Positions 7,883 through 15,796 of a stretch of DNA of 53,366 nucleotides are shown piece by piece; the stretch's first letter is position 1; each line of letters opens with the position of its first letter. The DNA comes from Deltaproteobacteria bacterium RBG_16_64_85 (GTDB lineage: Bacteria > Desulfobacterota > Deferrimicrobia > Deferrimicrobiales > Deferrimicrobiaceae): the NCBI GenBank assembly GCA_001798885.1, contig MGQW01000082.1:1-53366 (forward strand), given 5' to 3'. The notes under the pieces are model-generated. The model saw only the letters and a program-made list of their open reading frames with translations, had not been told where the DNA came from and made no database searches. Made by a program: the position numbers and the translations under genes.

Positions 7883-8149
7883 GTGACCGATAAACAGGAC
7901 CGCAAAGAGTTCTTCCGGGAACTGGGCAAGTACAGCGCCCTGGGCCTCGAGATGGCCCTTTCGGTCGTCATCGGCCTGGCGGTCGGGTACTACCTGGACA
8001 AGTGGCTCGGGACCAGCCCCTGGCTGACGATCGTCTGGCTCGGGATCGGTTTCGCGGCGGGAGTGCGGAGCCTGTACCGGTCCGCCGTCCAGTCGGAAAA
8101 GGACCTGGAAAAGATCGAAGAGGAGAAGAGGAAGCCCGGTGGCAAGTGA
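7883..8149 (+). CDS. atpZ: AtpZ/AtpI-type ATP synthase accessory membrane protein
   Basis: This 88-aa protein has two membrane helices (about 23-41 and 47-65) with the family pattern GLEMALSVVIGLAVGYYLDKWLGT and a basic, charged tail. It belongs to the small F0F1-ATPase accessory family (AtpZ/AtpQ-like, sometimes described as a Ca/Mg transporter component) thought to help c-ring or Fo assembly. The start is a GTG with a weak ribosome site. Its end overlaps the start of the next gene by 11 bp. The exact role among AtpZ and AtpI paralogues is inferred from position. Confidence 0.8.
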   Translation: MTDKQDRKEFFRELGKYSALGLEMALSVVIGLAVGYYLDKWLGTSPWLTIVWLGIGFAAGVRSLYRSAVQSEKDLEKIEEEKRKPGGK

Positions 8150-8534
8150 CGGGGCCAGGGAAGAACCGGGCGCCCTGTCCCTTCGGTCCGCGGAGAGGAA
8201 TATCCAGATCTCCGCCGCCGTGGTCCTTGCCGGGATCGCACTGGTTGGCCGCTTCCGGATGCTCCCCGGCGCCGCGGTCGGCGCCGCCATCGCCTACGGG
8301 AACTTCTTCCTGATCCGTAAGATCCTGGAGAAGGCGTTCCACGGGGAGGGGACGATCCGGAAAGGGTTCATCGTCCAGTACGTTCTCAAGTTCCTCGGGC
8401 TGGTGGCGGTCGTTTACCTTGTCGTACGCTCCGGCTGGTTCGACGTACTTGGGTTTCTGCTCGGGCTGTCCTGCCTTTTCCTGGGGATCCTCCTCGAAGG
8501 GCTGACGCGGGCGGCGGCCGTGAAGATCAAGTAA
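8139..8534 (+). CDS. atpI: ATP synthase protein I (AtpI family)
   Basis: This 131-aa membrane protein has about four hydrophobic helices (roughly 23-43, 47-62, 78-97, 102-122) and lies directly before atpB. AtpI proteins assist assembly of the c-ring. The GTG start at 8139 lies inside the end of atpZ behind AGAGGAAG, so translation is coupled. The family is divergent and the call rests on topology and position. Confidence 0.78.
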   Translation: MASDGAREEPGALSLRSAERNIQISAAVVLAGIALVGRFRMLPGAAVGAAIAYGNFFLIRKILEKAFHGEGTIRKGFIVQYVLKFLGLVAVVYLVVRSGWFDVLGFLLGLSCLFLGILLEGLTRAAAVKIK

Positions 8535-8548
8535 GGAGGGATTTCGCG

Positions 8549-9310
8549 ATGCGGAGATGGCTGGCGGGGGCGGCGGCGATTCTCTTCGTGCCGGCGATGG
8601 CTTGGGCCGCCGAGGAGCACGGGTTTTCGTTCTTCATGCGCCTGCCCGGCGGAAAAGAGTTCTTCTACTTCTACGCGGCGCTCTTCGTGGCCGCGTTCAT
8701 CGCCGTCGGAAGCTTCCTTGTCGTCGGGCGCAGGAAGCCCGAGGAGATGGTCATCCCGGAGCCGCGGCTCACCCTGCGCAACTTCCTCGAGCTGGTCCTC
8801 GGATTCCTGGTCGGCATCGGCGAAGACATCCTGGGGCATCACGCGAAGAAATACATGCCGCTTCTGGCGACCTGCTTCGTCTTCATCCTCTTCATGAATC
8901 TCATGGGGCTCATCCCCGGCCTGCTGCCGCCGACCCAGAAGATGAACATCACCGTCGGCCTCGCCGTCGTCATCTTCCTGTCCACGCACTTCTTCGGGGT
9001 CAAGGAGCACGGGCTCCCCTACTTCAAGCACTTCCTGGGGCCGGTCTGGTGGCTGGCGCCGATCATGCTGCCGATCGAGATCATCTCCCACCTCGCACGG
9101 CCGCTGTCGCTCTCTCTGCGTCTCATGGGCAACATCACCGGGGACCATGCCGTCGTCGGCGGGTTCATGGCGCTGGCGTTCGTCGGCTGGGCGGTCCCGT
9201 CGGTGTTCATGGGGCTCGGCGTTTTCGTCTCGTTCATGCAGGCGTTCATCTTCACCGTGCTCTCCATGATCTACATCTCGGGCGCGGTGGCGCACGAAGA
9301 GGAGCACTGA
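8549..9310 (+). CDS. atpB: ATP synthase Fo subunit a
   Basis: Subunit a forms the ion half-channels against the c-ring. The 253-aa protein has the family helices and the essential arginine, R191, in LSLSLRLMGN. The last helix has QAFIFTVLSMIYISGA and a short acidic tail. AAGGAGGG precedes the ATG. Residues 1-20 (MRRWLAGAAAILFVPAMAWA) look like a cleavable signal peptide, which E. coli subunit a lacks. The gene lies 14 bp after atpI and 81 bp before atpE. Confidence 0.96.
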   Translation: MRRWLAGAAAILFVPAMAWAAEEHGFSFFMRLPGGKEFFYFYAALFVAAFIAVGSFLVVGRRKPEEMVIPEPRLTLRNFLELVLGFLVGIGEDILGHHAKKYMPLLATCFVFILFMNLMGLIPGLLPPTQKMNITVGLAVVIFLSTHFFGVKEHGLPYFKHFLGPVWWLAPIMLPIEIISHLARPLSLSLRLMGNITGDHAVVGGFMALAFVGWAVPSVFMGLGVFVSFMQAFIFTVLSMIYISGAVAHEEEH

Positions 9311-9391
9311 TCCGGTTTCGGCAGGGCATCACCCGCGCCGGGAAGGCAGAACCTCCCGGCAGGATCTCATCATTCGAAAGGGGGAACCCCG

Positions 9392-9724
9392 ATGTTCCGC
9401 AGACTCACCTTCTCTTTTCTGCTGGCGCTGCTCTTCGTAGCAGTCGCCTCCGTGGCCTTCGCGGAAGAAGGGGCTGCCGCCGCAGCGGGCGGGAGCAACG
9501 TCAAGACCTTCATCGCACTGGCCGCAGGATTCGGCATAGCGATCGCATCCTTCGGGGGGGCGCTCGGCCAAGGCAAAGCCATTGCCGCCGGCCTGGAGGG
9601 GATTGCCCGCAATCCTTCCGCCCAGAACAAGATCTTCATCCCGATGATCGTCGGCCTCGCGCTGATCGAGTCCCTGGTCATCTACACCCTGGTCATCGCG
9701 TTCATCCTCGTCGGGAAGCTGTAA
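9392..9724 (+). CDS. atpE: ATP synthase Fo subunit c, with signal peptide
   Basis: Subunit c forms the rotor ring. The mature part has two helices joined by the polar loop ARNP (72-75). Residues 1-24 look like a signal peptide (cleavage near AFA|EE), making the precursor 110 aa rather than about 80. The ion-binding carboxylate is E93 in GLALIESLVIY. Q60 in LGQG, E93, S94 and Y98 align by spacing with Q32, E65, S66 and Y70 of the Na+-binding Ilyobacter tartaricus c-ring; T67 there is L95 here. GGGGG precedes the ATG, and a strong terminator follows. Confidence 0.96.
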   Translation: MFRRLTFSFLLALLFVAVASVAFAEEGAAAAAGGSNVKTFIALAAGFGIAIASFGGALGQGKAIAAGLEGIARNPSAQNKIFIPMIVGLALIESLVIYTLVIAFILVGKL

Positions 9725-9760
9725 GCATCAGACCGCGAACCGGGTGCACCGTTTCGGAAA

Positions 9761-9786
9761 AGGGCTCCTTCGGGAGCCCTTTTTTC
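9761..9786 (+). terminator. intrinsic terminator after atpE
   Basis: AGGGCTCC, a TTCG loop and GGAGCCCT are followed by a run of T. It lies 37 bp after the atpE stop and also ends at the stop of the convergent pilus operon, so it may work for both strands. Confidence 0.92.
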
Positions 9787-10246
9787 ATGGGGTGATCGTC
9801 ACCGTAAGTCGGTCGCTGTAGGAGCCGGACGCGACGCTCTGCAAGGGAGGAATCCTTCCGTAGATCGTCGCCGTCTCCGGATGGTTCCGGTTGATCTTCC
9901 GGAGGAAGACGGTCGCCGTCCCACCTGTCCCGTCCCCCCAGATGACGTTCCGGGAGGCATTGGTAAAGAGATTGTAGTTCAACCTGCCCGGCCGGGATGC
10001 CTGCCCCATCATTCTTGGGGTAAATCCGCCCGAGGTTCCCGAAGGCCCGATCGCGACGGTGACGTCCGTAGGAGGGTTCCTGTCGCAGGATACCGTAATG
10101 CTGCCGGTCGAATCGAGCGGCGTGACCGCGAAGGTGTCGTAAACACCGAAGTTGATGCCCGTTGCGGACACCGTACAGGCGGCCTGGGCCCGTCCGACCA
10201 GGAACAGGCAAAGAAGGATCGCCCACGCGCTACCGGATGCTTTCAC
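9785..10246 (-). CDS. spore-coat-U domain pilus subunit, last gene of the Csu-type operon
   Basis: A 153-aa secreted protein of the spore coat U / CsuA-B family. It has a signal peptide (1-22, ending RAQA-A), the ACTVSATGINFGVYD opening, a Cys pair (C24, C54) expected to form the subunit disulfide, and the C-terminal SGSYSDRLTVTITP strand. In Csu-type operons the gene after the usher encodes the tip adhesin CsuE, which has an extra N-terminal binding domain. Here only one pilin-type domain is present, so a tip role is uncertain. The GTG start at 10246 overlaps the usher gene by 17 bp. Confidence 0.88.
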   Translation of the reverse strand: MKASGSAWAILLCLFLVGRAQAACTVSATGINFGVYDTFAVTPLDSTGSITVSCDRNPPTDVTVAIGPSGTSGGFTPRMMGQASRPGRLNYNLFTNASRNVIWGDGTGGTATVFLRKINRNHPETATIYGRIPPLQSVASGSYSDRLTVTITP

Positions 10247-12575
10247 AGGTCACCACCCCAAGATCGACGATCATCTCGTCCGTCTTCGGAACCGTCAAGT
10301 CGAAGGAGCACGACTTCCCCGGGATCTCCGCGAGGGAGCGGTAGGTGCCGGGCGGGACGTTCTCGAGATAGAACTCCCCTCCCTTCCCCGTGGGAAAAAT
10401 GATCTCCTTCTCTCCCGTCTGCATCTTCACCTCGAAATATTCAGCCGGGGATACCGCCTCCCCCGATTGTACACGGAGAATTCCGGTGACAGCCTGGATC
10501 TTTCGGACATCGAACGGGATCACCGACCCGCTCCGGAGCGGGGGCGACACATATTTCGTCACCTCGGAGAGGGAGTACTCGATCGGAATGTCCCGGTCGC
10601 CGATGGAGACCTGGTTCTCGTAGTAGGAGGCCAGGTCCGGCACGAAGACCCTTCCCTTCGCGTCGGTACGGCCGATCTCCTGGTTGTTCTGGTATACCCG
10701 CACCCCTTCCAACCCCCCCACCGTCACCAGTCCGAAGCTGTCCTGGATCGGCCGGCTGAACCCGAGGGTTCCCCCGACATACGCCACACCTCCCGAAACG
10801 GAGAGGCGGGACGTCTCCAGGTCTCCCCCCGCGCCCCCGAACTCCCCGAGGTATTCCGCGGAATAGATCCCGTACTTCCCGTTGTACTGGAGGAACGGGT
10901 TGACCAGGGTCGAGGAGTCCGATGACGAGTCTTTCCGTTCCAGGGTTCCCCGGAATCCGACCCCTTCCCCCACGGGTGGATTCTTCTGCACCTGGATCCT
11001 TTCCGTGCTCGTACCGCCGCTTCGCTGGAAGCTCGCCGAGGCCGAGGTGTCAAGCCACGGGTAGTAGGTCAAGCCGATGAATGCTTCGTTGGTCACCCTC
11101 TCCTCCCGGACGTGCCGGTAGGTCAGGAGAAGCGAGCTCTTCCGGGCGATGTTCCGGGAATAGTTGAGCGAGAGGATGCTCCGGTTCACTCCGGCGTATT
11201 TCCTTGTCTCGTCGGCATTCAATGACAGGAACCCGAGCTCCGGCGTTCCGTAGCCGATCCCCGCCCCCGCGTCGTACCGGGTCCGCTCCGCCGTCTCCGA
11301 TCCGGCGATCGCATACTCCTTCGTGAATCCCCGGAGGGAGACCCGCGTGCTGAACCGCGGGTTCTGGTAGACGTGGCTGAGCAGCCCCGCCGCGCCGCCG
11401 TGGCCCCCCTTCGCGAGACTGCCCGCGAGGGACGCGGTGACAATGCCCGGGAGGCCGAAACGGAACGTCATCGTGGGACCCGCGTTCATGCCGTCCCGAT
11501 CCCCTTCCCCCCGGAATCCCAGGGAAAGGGAATCGGCGGCCCCGTACCGGTGGAAGAAGGAGAACGCCGGCCCCCCGTATTCGTTGCTCCGGAATCCGAA
11601 CTCCCGCCGGAGGAAGCCGGCATTGTAACTGTACTCGTGGATCCCCTCCCGAAGCAGCGTATCCGTGAAATAGTACGGATAAGTGATCCGCTGTTCCTTC
11701 CCGAAGGGGTCCTTGATCACCACGGAGACGATCCCCGCACCCTCGTAGGAGGAGAGGTTCCGGAGATCGAACTCCCCGGGAGAGAGTCTCTCCGTGCGGA
11801 TCCGGTTCCCGTCGAGGTAGATCTCCGCCTGGGACGGGTAAGCGACAAGGCCCGAGAAATCCGCCAGGGGGTAGCGGATGAAATACGGGTCGATCCGGTA
11901 GACCTTCGACACGCTCACCCCGCCGAGGTTCAGGCTGTTCCCCAGGTCGCCGGAGGATGCGAAGAAATCTCCCGCAACGAGCCGCCGCAGATCCTGCCGC
12001 CGGTCCCAGGTCAGGCTGGACAATAGCCGAATGAACCTCTCTTCCTTGGGGGTCTTCGAGAAGGTGGAGTCAGACTGGAGGAGGAAGTCGCCGGCCCGGA
12101 CCCCCAGGGTGTTCGTTACGTCGAAGCTCTGGAACTCGAAGGAGCGGCCCGCGGTGTAGTGGATCCCGTAGTTCAGGAAACCGCCGGTGTCCCGCGGATA
12201 GTAGACCGTGGGCTGCCGCTGCGAAGAGAAGTCGATCGTACGCCGCGGCAGGAGGGAAGGGGGCGCGGTGATCCGAAGCGTGAGGGTCTTCTCGTCGTAT
12301 TCGGAAACGACTCCGCGGATCGAACGAAGGGATACGTACGACTCTCCTCCGACCAGGGTGATGTCCCCGGCAAGCTCGCGGAACCCCATGGCCCTCAGAT
12401 CCTCCGACCGGAGCAGGATCTCCCCTTCCTCGGCGAGGCTTACGAAGAACTCCCCTTTGTTCTCTTCGTTCAGGACGATTCCGAGGATGGCGGTCTCCGC
12501 GCACCATGCGGAAAGCGGAGGGAGAAGCAGCACACTCGCCAGGAGGAGGAAAGCCGGTACGCGGGACGGTCTCAC
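10230..12575 (-). CDS. outer-membrane fimbrial usher, archaic (Csu-type)
   Basis: The usher is the outer-membrane pore that assembles and secretes chaperone-bound pilus subunits. The 781-aa protein has a signal peptide (1-25), an N-terminal periplasmic domain, a long beta-rich barrel region from about 130 to 640 that includes the plug-domain region (AEIYLDGNRIRTERLSPGEFDL), and C-terminal domains. Its C-terminal part has GGLEGVRVYQNNQEIGRTDAKGRVFVPDL, typical of the family. It is shorter than FimD/PapC (about 830-870), as archaic ushers often are. The start is GTG 12575 with a weak ribosome site, 20 bp after the chaperone gene. Confidence 0.93.
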   Translation of the reverse strand: MRPSRVPAFLLLASVLLLPPLSAWCAETAILGIVLNEENKGEFFVSLAEEGEILLRSEDLRAMGFRELAGDITLVGGESYVSLRSIRGVVSEYDEKTLTLRITAPPSLLPRRTIDFSSQRQPTVYYPRDTGGFLNYGIHYTAGRSFEFQSFDVTNTLGVRAGDFLLQSDSTFSKTPKEERFIRLLSSLTWDRRQDLRRLVAGDFFASSGDLGNSLNLGGVSVSKVYRIDPYFIRYPLADFSGLVAYPSQAEIYLDGNRIRTERLSPGEFDLRNLSSYEGAGIVSVVIKDPFGKEQRITYPYYFTDTLLREGIHEYSYNAGFLRREFGFRSNEYGGPAFSFFHRYGAADSLSLGFRGEGDRDGMNAGPTMTFRFGLPGIVTASLAGSLAKGGHGGAAGLLSHVYQNPRFSTRVSLRGFTKEYAIAGSETAERTRYDAGAGIGYGTPELGFLSLNADETRKYAGVNRSILSLNYSRNIARKSSLLLTYRHVREERVTNEAFIGLTYYPWLDTSASASFQRSGGTSTERIQVQKNPPVGEGVGFRGTLERKDSSSDSSTLVNPFLQYNGKYGIYSAEYLGEFGGAGGDLETSRLSVSGGVAYVGGTLGFSRPIQDSFGLVTVGGLEGVRVYQNNQEIGRTDAKGRVFVPDLASYYENQVSIGDRDIPIEYSLSEVTKYVSPPLRSGSVIPFDVRKIQAVTGILRVQSGEAVSPAEYFEVKMQTGEKEIIFPTGKGGEFYLENVPPGTYRSLAEIPGKSCSFDLTVPKTDEMIVDLGVVTCESIR

Positions 12576-12595
12576 CGATCAGAAGACCGGGGGAA

Positions 12596-13339
12596 TTACG
12601 GTTCACACATTGTCTTGTCCGGGGAAAGCACGCCGGTAAGGGAGAACCGCTCCGCTTTCACTTCGGCCGTGATCCTGGCCAGCTCTCCGCAGACCTCCAT
12701 CGGGAGCTCCGTCGTGTACAGGCGCGAAACGCCTTCCAGGAGATACCATCCGCTGATGTCCCGGGCGAACACCTTCTCCCCTTTCGCGTTCTCCCCCGTG
12801 ACGGCGACGGACTGGATCACGAAGTGCGCGTTCCCCGCATTCCGGACCAGGATGCGAACCGTTCTTTTTGCCATCTCCAGGTTTCCAATTTCCCCCTTAC
12901 TTTCCTCCTTCAAGGGTTTCACGAACACGGGGACGCCGAACCGGATGGCGATCGCGACGTTGACTCCCTCGGACTTTCGGGGGCCCGGGATCTCCTCGAT
13001 GAACAGGCGGTAGGCTTTCTCCTTCACCGCCGCGGGAACCCGAATCCCCACCCGCAGGATCCGATTCTCCTTTTTCGCGAAGATCATGATCCGGGGAAAG
13101 AAAAGAAGGTCCTCCGTCTCCGTGTACCGGTCCTTCCCCTCGCTGTCCTGGGTCCATTCGAAGGCCTTCATCTGCACCTGCAACGGCTCTTCCGCTTCGT
13201 TGTAAAGGGTGATCACGCCGCTTTTCGCGTCCCGGCCCAGTTCCAGCCGGATGGGAGACACCCGCCATTCGCCGGAGAACGCATCCACAGGTACAAGAAG
13301 TAGAAGGAAAAGATAAACCGGGAGCCGACTGTTCTTCAT
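12596..13339 (-). CDS. periplasmic pilus chaperone, PapD-like (CsuC type)
   Basis: This chaperone binds pilus subunits in the periplasm by donor-strand complementation. The 247-aa protein has a signal peptide (1-22) and two Ig-like domains. Family marks are the WRVSPIRLEL first strand, the ITLYNEAEEP segment, the KEKAYRLFIEEIP block and the IRFGVPVFVKP strand that opens the second half. It lies between the fusion-protein gene and the usher gene, the usual order of Csu-type operons. ATG 13339 has only a weak ribosome site. Confidence 0.92.
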   Translation of the reverse strand: MKNSRLPVYLFLLLLVPVDAFSGEWRVSPIRLELGRDAKSGVITLYNEAEEPLQVQMKAFEWTQDSEGKDRYTETEDLLFFPRIMIFAKKENRILRVGIRVPAAVKEKAYRLFIEEIPGPRKSEGVNVAIAIRFGVPVFVKPLKEESKGEIGNLEMAKRTVRILVRNAGNAHFVIQSVAVTGENAKGEKVFARDISGWYLLEGVSRLYTTELPMEVCGELARITAEVKAERFSLTGVLSPDKTMCEP

Positions 13340-13430
13340 CGGGGAACCGTTTCGCGGAGGAAAAGTTTTGCGTTACTATAGCAGATCGCGGAAAAAGAAA
13401 AAGCTGGTTTCGCGGGAATGACCGGTTCTC

Positions 13431-14519
13431 TCAAATCGGGCGGGAGGAGAGGAAAAGCGGCCAGTCGTAGACGCCGGCCCGGGCATCCTTGTCCAGCAGG
13501 AAGCGGTAGGAGAGCTCCACCTGGATCGGAACCTGTGCACACGGCATGGGGATGAAGCCGCCGCCCGAGCCGAGTTGGACCTCCCGGCCCAGTCCCCGGA
13601 CATGGACTTCCCGGAACAGTCCGCCGGTCCCCTCGAAGACCAGCAGATACCCATGCAGGTTATTGTTTTCCAGTTCGAGCCGGGTGGCGGAACGGACATC
13701 CACATACCCGCGGAGGACGTCTGCGTCCGTAACGGCGATCCGGGCCTGCTGCCAGAGTACCCGGTGCGTCGCTCTCGCCGGGACGCGGGCACTCACCTCG
13801 ACATGGGCGATGGAGGAGCCAGGCGCTGCACGGGCGGCGTCCTGGGCGGAGGCCCCGCTCGCCAGGGAGAGGACCGCTACGAGAGACGCGGTGATGAGCT
13901 TTTTCTGGATCCTGAGCCCGCGATCGACCTGCTCCGGCCGGAGGTCTCCCGCCTCCACGAGGAGGTCCCCGATCCTTTTCGGGGAAAGCCGGTTCCGGAG
14001 CAGGGCGGCATCGAGCTGGGCCCTGGTGATCTGACCCGTTGCGACCAGGATCTCCCCGAGGCGGAGCCGTTCGGAGGAGGACCTTCCCCCGCCCTGGTGC
14101 TGCTGGAACGCGAGGACGGCGTCGAGCTCCTGGCGGGTGATCCATCCTCTCCGGACCAGGATCTCCCCGATCTTGTCGCCGGTCCGGCGCTGCTCGTCCA
14201 GGGCGGCATCGAGCTGTTCGCGGGTGACCCGGTTCGCCGTGAGGAGCAGTTCGCCCAGCAGCATCCGAACGCCCGCGGCCGCCAGGATGGCGCTTTGGAT
14301 GGAGCCGAGCTCCCCCTGGATGGAGAGGGCTGCCCGGAGGTCGACGGGGTCGAGAATCCCCATACGGACCAGCACCTCGCCCAGCATCTCGTTGGTGCGC
14401 TTCTGCTCCTCGAGCGCGCGGGCGAGGTCTTGGGGGGAGATGAAATCCCCGTCCACCAGCACCTGCCCGAGCAGGCGCCTGCCGGTAACCGGATTCATCG
14501 CATTGTTCTTTTCCGGCAC
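13431..14519 (-). CDS. MshEN-type repeat protein fused through a signal-like segment to a secreted pilus-associated domain
   Basis: The 362-aa product has an odd architecture. Residues 15-206 contain six copies of a roughly 24-residue unit of the type LGE-(L/I)LV-x2-G-x-(I/L)-x4-LD-x-AL-x2-Q (starts near 17, 46, 88, 117, 154 and 183), the pattern of MshEN/GspE-N domains, some of which bind cyclic di-GMP. Residues 207-225 (KLITASLVAVLSLASGASA-Q) look like a signal peptide with a cleavage site. Residues 226-362 are beta-rich and end like a pilin (AGVYDWPLFLSS). No in-frame start codon occurs near residue 207, so this appears to be a true fusion. GTG 14519 has AAGGAG seven bases upstream. It occupies the minor-subunit position of a Csu-type operon. 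Confidence 0.8.
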   Translation of the reverse strand: MPEKNNAMNPVTGRRLLGQVLVDGDFISPQDLARALEEQKRTNEMLGEVLVRMGILDPVDLRAALSIQGELGSIQSAILAAAGVRMLLGELLLTANRVTREQLDAALDEQRRTGDKIGEILVRRGWITRQELDAVLAFQQHQGGGRSSSERLRLGEILVATGQITRAQLDAALLRNRLSPKRIGDLLVEAGDLRPEQVDRGLRIQKKLITASLVAVLSLASGASAQDAARAAPGSSIAHVEVSARVPARATHRVLWQQARIAVTDADVLRGYVDVRSATRLELENNNLHGYLLVFEGTGGLFREVHVRGLGREVQLGSGGGFIPMPCAQVPIQVELSYRFLLDKDARAGVYDWPLFLSSRPI

Positions 14520-14757
14520 GCCGCTTCTCCTTGGCTCACGAGTGGTTCCCCCTTCTACTCATTTCGGAGCGGGAGGGATAAAAATTTGCTGCGAAATTCC
14601 CCGGTTCTTTCTATCCGGCGGCATTCTGGCACGGGATAAATTACAAATGGATTACAGGTTCGCCGTGGATCAACAGAATTCCAGGGGAAAAAGGGTGCCG
14701 GGACAGCTTGGATTTACCTGTTCCGTCCGGATCCCCAGCGACGGAAGGCAGCAGGGG

Positions 14758-15321
14758 CTACGGATTGATGGTGAGGAGCACGGTGTCCGAGTAATTTCCC
14801 GGGCTGGCGCCCAGGTAGTCCGCTCCCCGGACGGTCCCGGTTATCGTAAGCGTGCGCAGGACGAGCGGGTTCCCGGAAACGGTGGCCGAGCGCGGGCTGA
14901 CGTCCATGCTGTACGGCAGGTAGGCCGCCGGGGCGGCAGTACGCCGCATCCGGTTCCGGTCGGGACCGGTCTCGTATAGGCCGTCATCATCAGTCACTGC
15001 GTAGGTCACGCTGGAGAGCCCGAGGCAACGGAAATCCAGGGTGGCAGTCCGGGTAACATCCATCGGGTTGCCCGGGTCTAGAACCCCGAAGCCTAAATTC
15101 GCGTTGTTCGCGGTGATCCAGCAGAACCCTCCCGAAACGATCGTAGCGCCCACCGAAACCGTTGCGGTTCCGGTAAATCCGGCGGAAGCCGACAGCAGGA
15201 GGGCAGAAAGAGCAACGATCGTTCGGGAGAAGACACCTTTCCGGAACCGTCGCGGAAAAAGGGAAGGGGTGCCGTGACCGTCACCCCTTCCCCGGCCTTT
15301 CTCTCCCGCGAACCGCGTCAC
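14758..15321 (-). CDS. spore-coat-U domain pilus subunit (second)
   Basis: A 187-aa pilin-type protein of the spore coat U family. The core starts at about residue 52 with TATVSVGATIVSGGFCW, has a Cys pair (C67, C99), the family block DDDGLYETGPDRNRMRR and ends with GNYSDTVLLTINP. The only in-frame start is GTG 15321, seven bases after the stop of the preceding pilin gene, with no clear ribosome site. This gives an unusually long basic N-region (1-32) before the hydrophobic signal core (34-48). Translational coupling is likely. It is related to but distinct from the first subunit. Confidence 0.85.
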   Translation of the reverse strand: MTRFAGEKGRGRGDGHGTPSLFPRRFRKGVFSRTIVALSALLLSASAGFTGTATVSVGATIVSGGFCWITANNANLGFGVLDPGNPMDVTRTATLDFRCLGLSSVTYAVTDDDGLYETGPDRNRMRRTAAPAAYLPYSMDVSPRSATVSGNPLVLRTLTITGTVRGADYLGASPGNYSDTVLLTINP

Positions 15322-15328
15322 AATTCGG

Positions 15329-15796
15329 TTACGGGTTGATCGTCAATGTCACTGTGTCCTGGTACACATCCCCGGGGAGGGTCGCATAGGCTGCGGCGAG
15401 CACCGTGCCGGTGATGTTCAGGTTGATCGGGGTGGACGGACCGGTCCCGGTCCCGGCTGCAGGGGCGTAGGAGAACGAGTACGGCATGAATTGGGCCGGC
15501 CCGGGCCCCGTGCTTCTCATCCGGTTGGCATTCACCCCGGTTTCATACGATCCGTCGTCATCCGTGATGGTGTAGGCCGCCCCGGTCGTGCACCAGAAGT
15601 TCAGGGTCGCGCTCGCCGACGTATCCGCGGCGGGTACCGGGAGCACCCCGAATGCCAGCGCGGCCGTCGGACTGGAGAACCGACAAGTTGGAGATACCGT
15701 TGCCGACACGGTGACCGTCGCCGTGTCCACCGCCATTGCCGTCCCGCCGATCGCGATCAAGGCGATGGCAATTGCTGCTACAGAGAACCTTTTCAT
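15329..15796 (-). CDS. spore-coat-U domain pilus subunit (first, probably major)
   Basis: A 155-aa secreted pilin-type subunit with a clear signal peptide (1-22, ending TAMA-V), a Cys pair (C38, C69), the family block DDDGSYETGVNANRM and the C-terminal strand VYQDTVTLTINP. The start is ATG 15796 with AAGGAGGAAGA upstream, the best ribosome site of the operon, as expected for the major subunit. The frame is open for another 59 codons upstream, but those residues show no protein-like features. It is the first gene of the pilus operon. Confidence 0.9.
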   Translation of the reverse strand: MKRFSVAAIAIALIAIGGTAMAVDTATVTVSATVSPTCRFSSPTAALAFGVLPVPAADTSASATLNFWCTTGAAYTITDDDGSYETGVNANRMRSTGPGPAQFMPYSFSYAPAAGTGTGPSTPINLNITGTVLAAAYATLPGDVYQDTVTLTINP

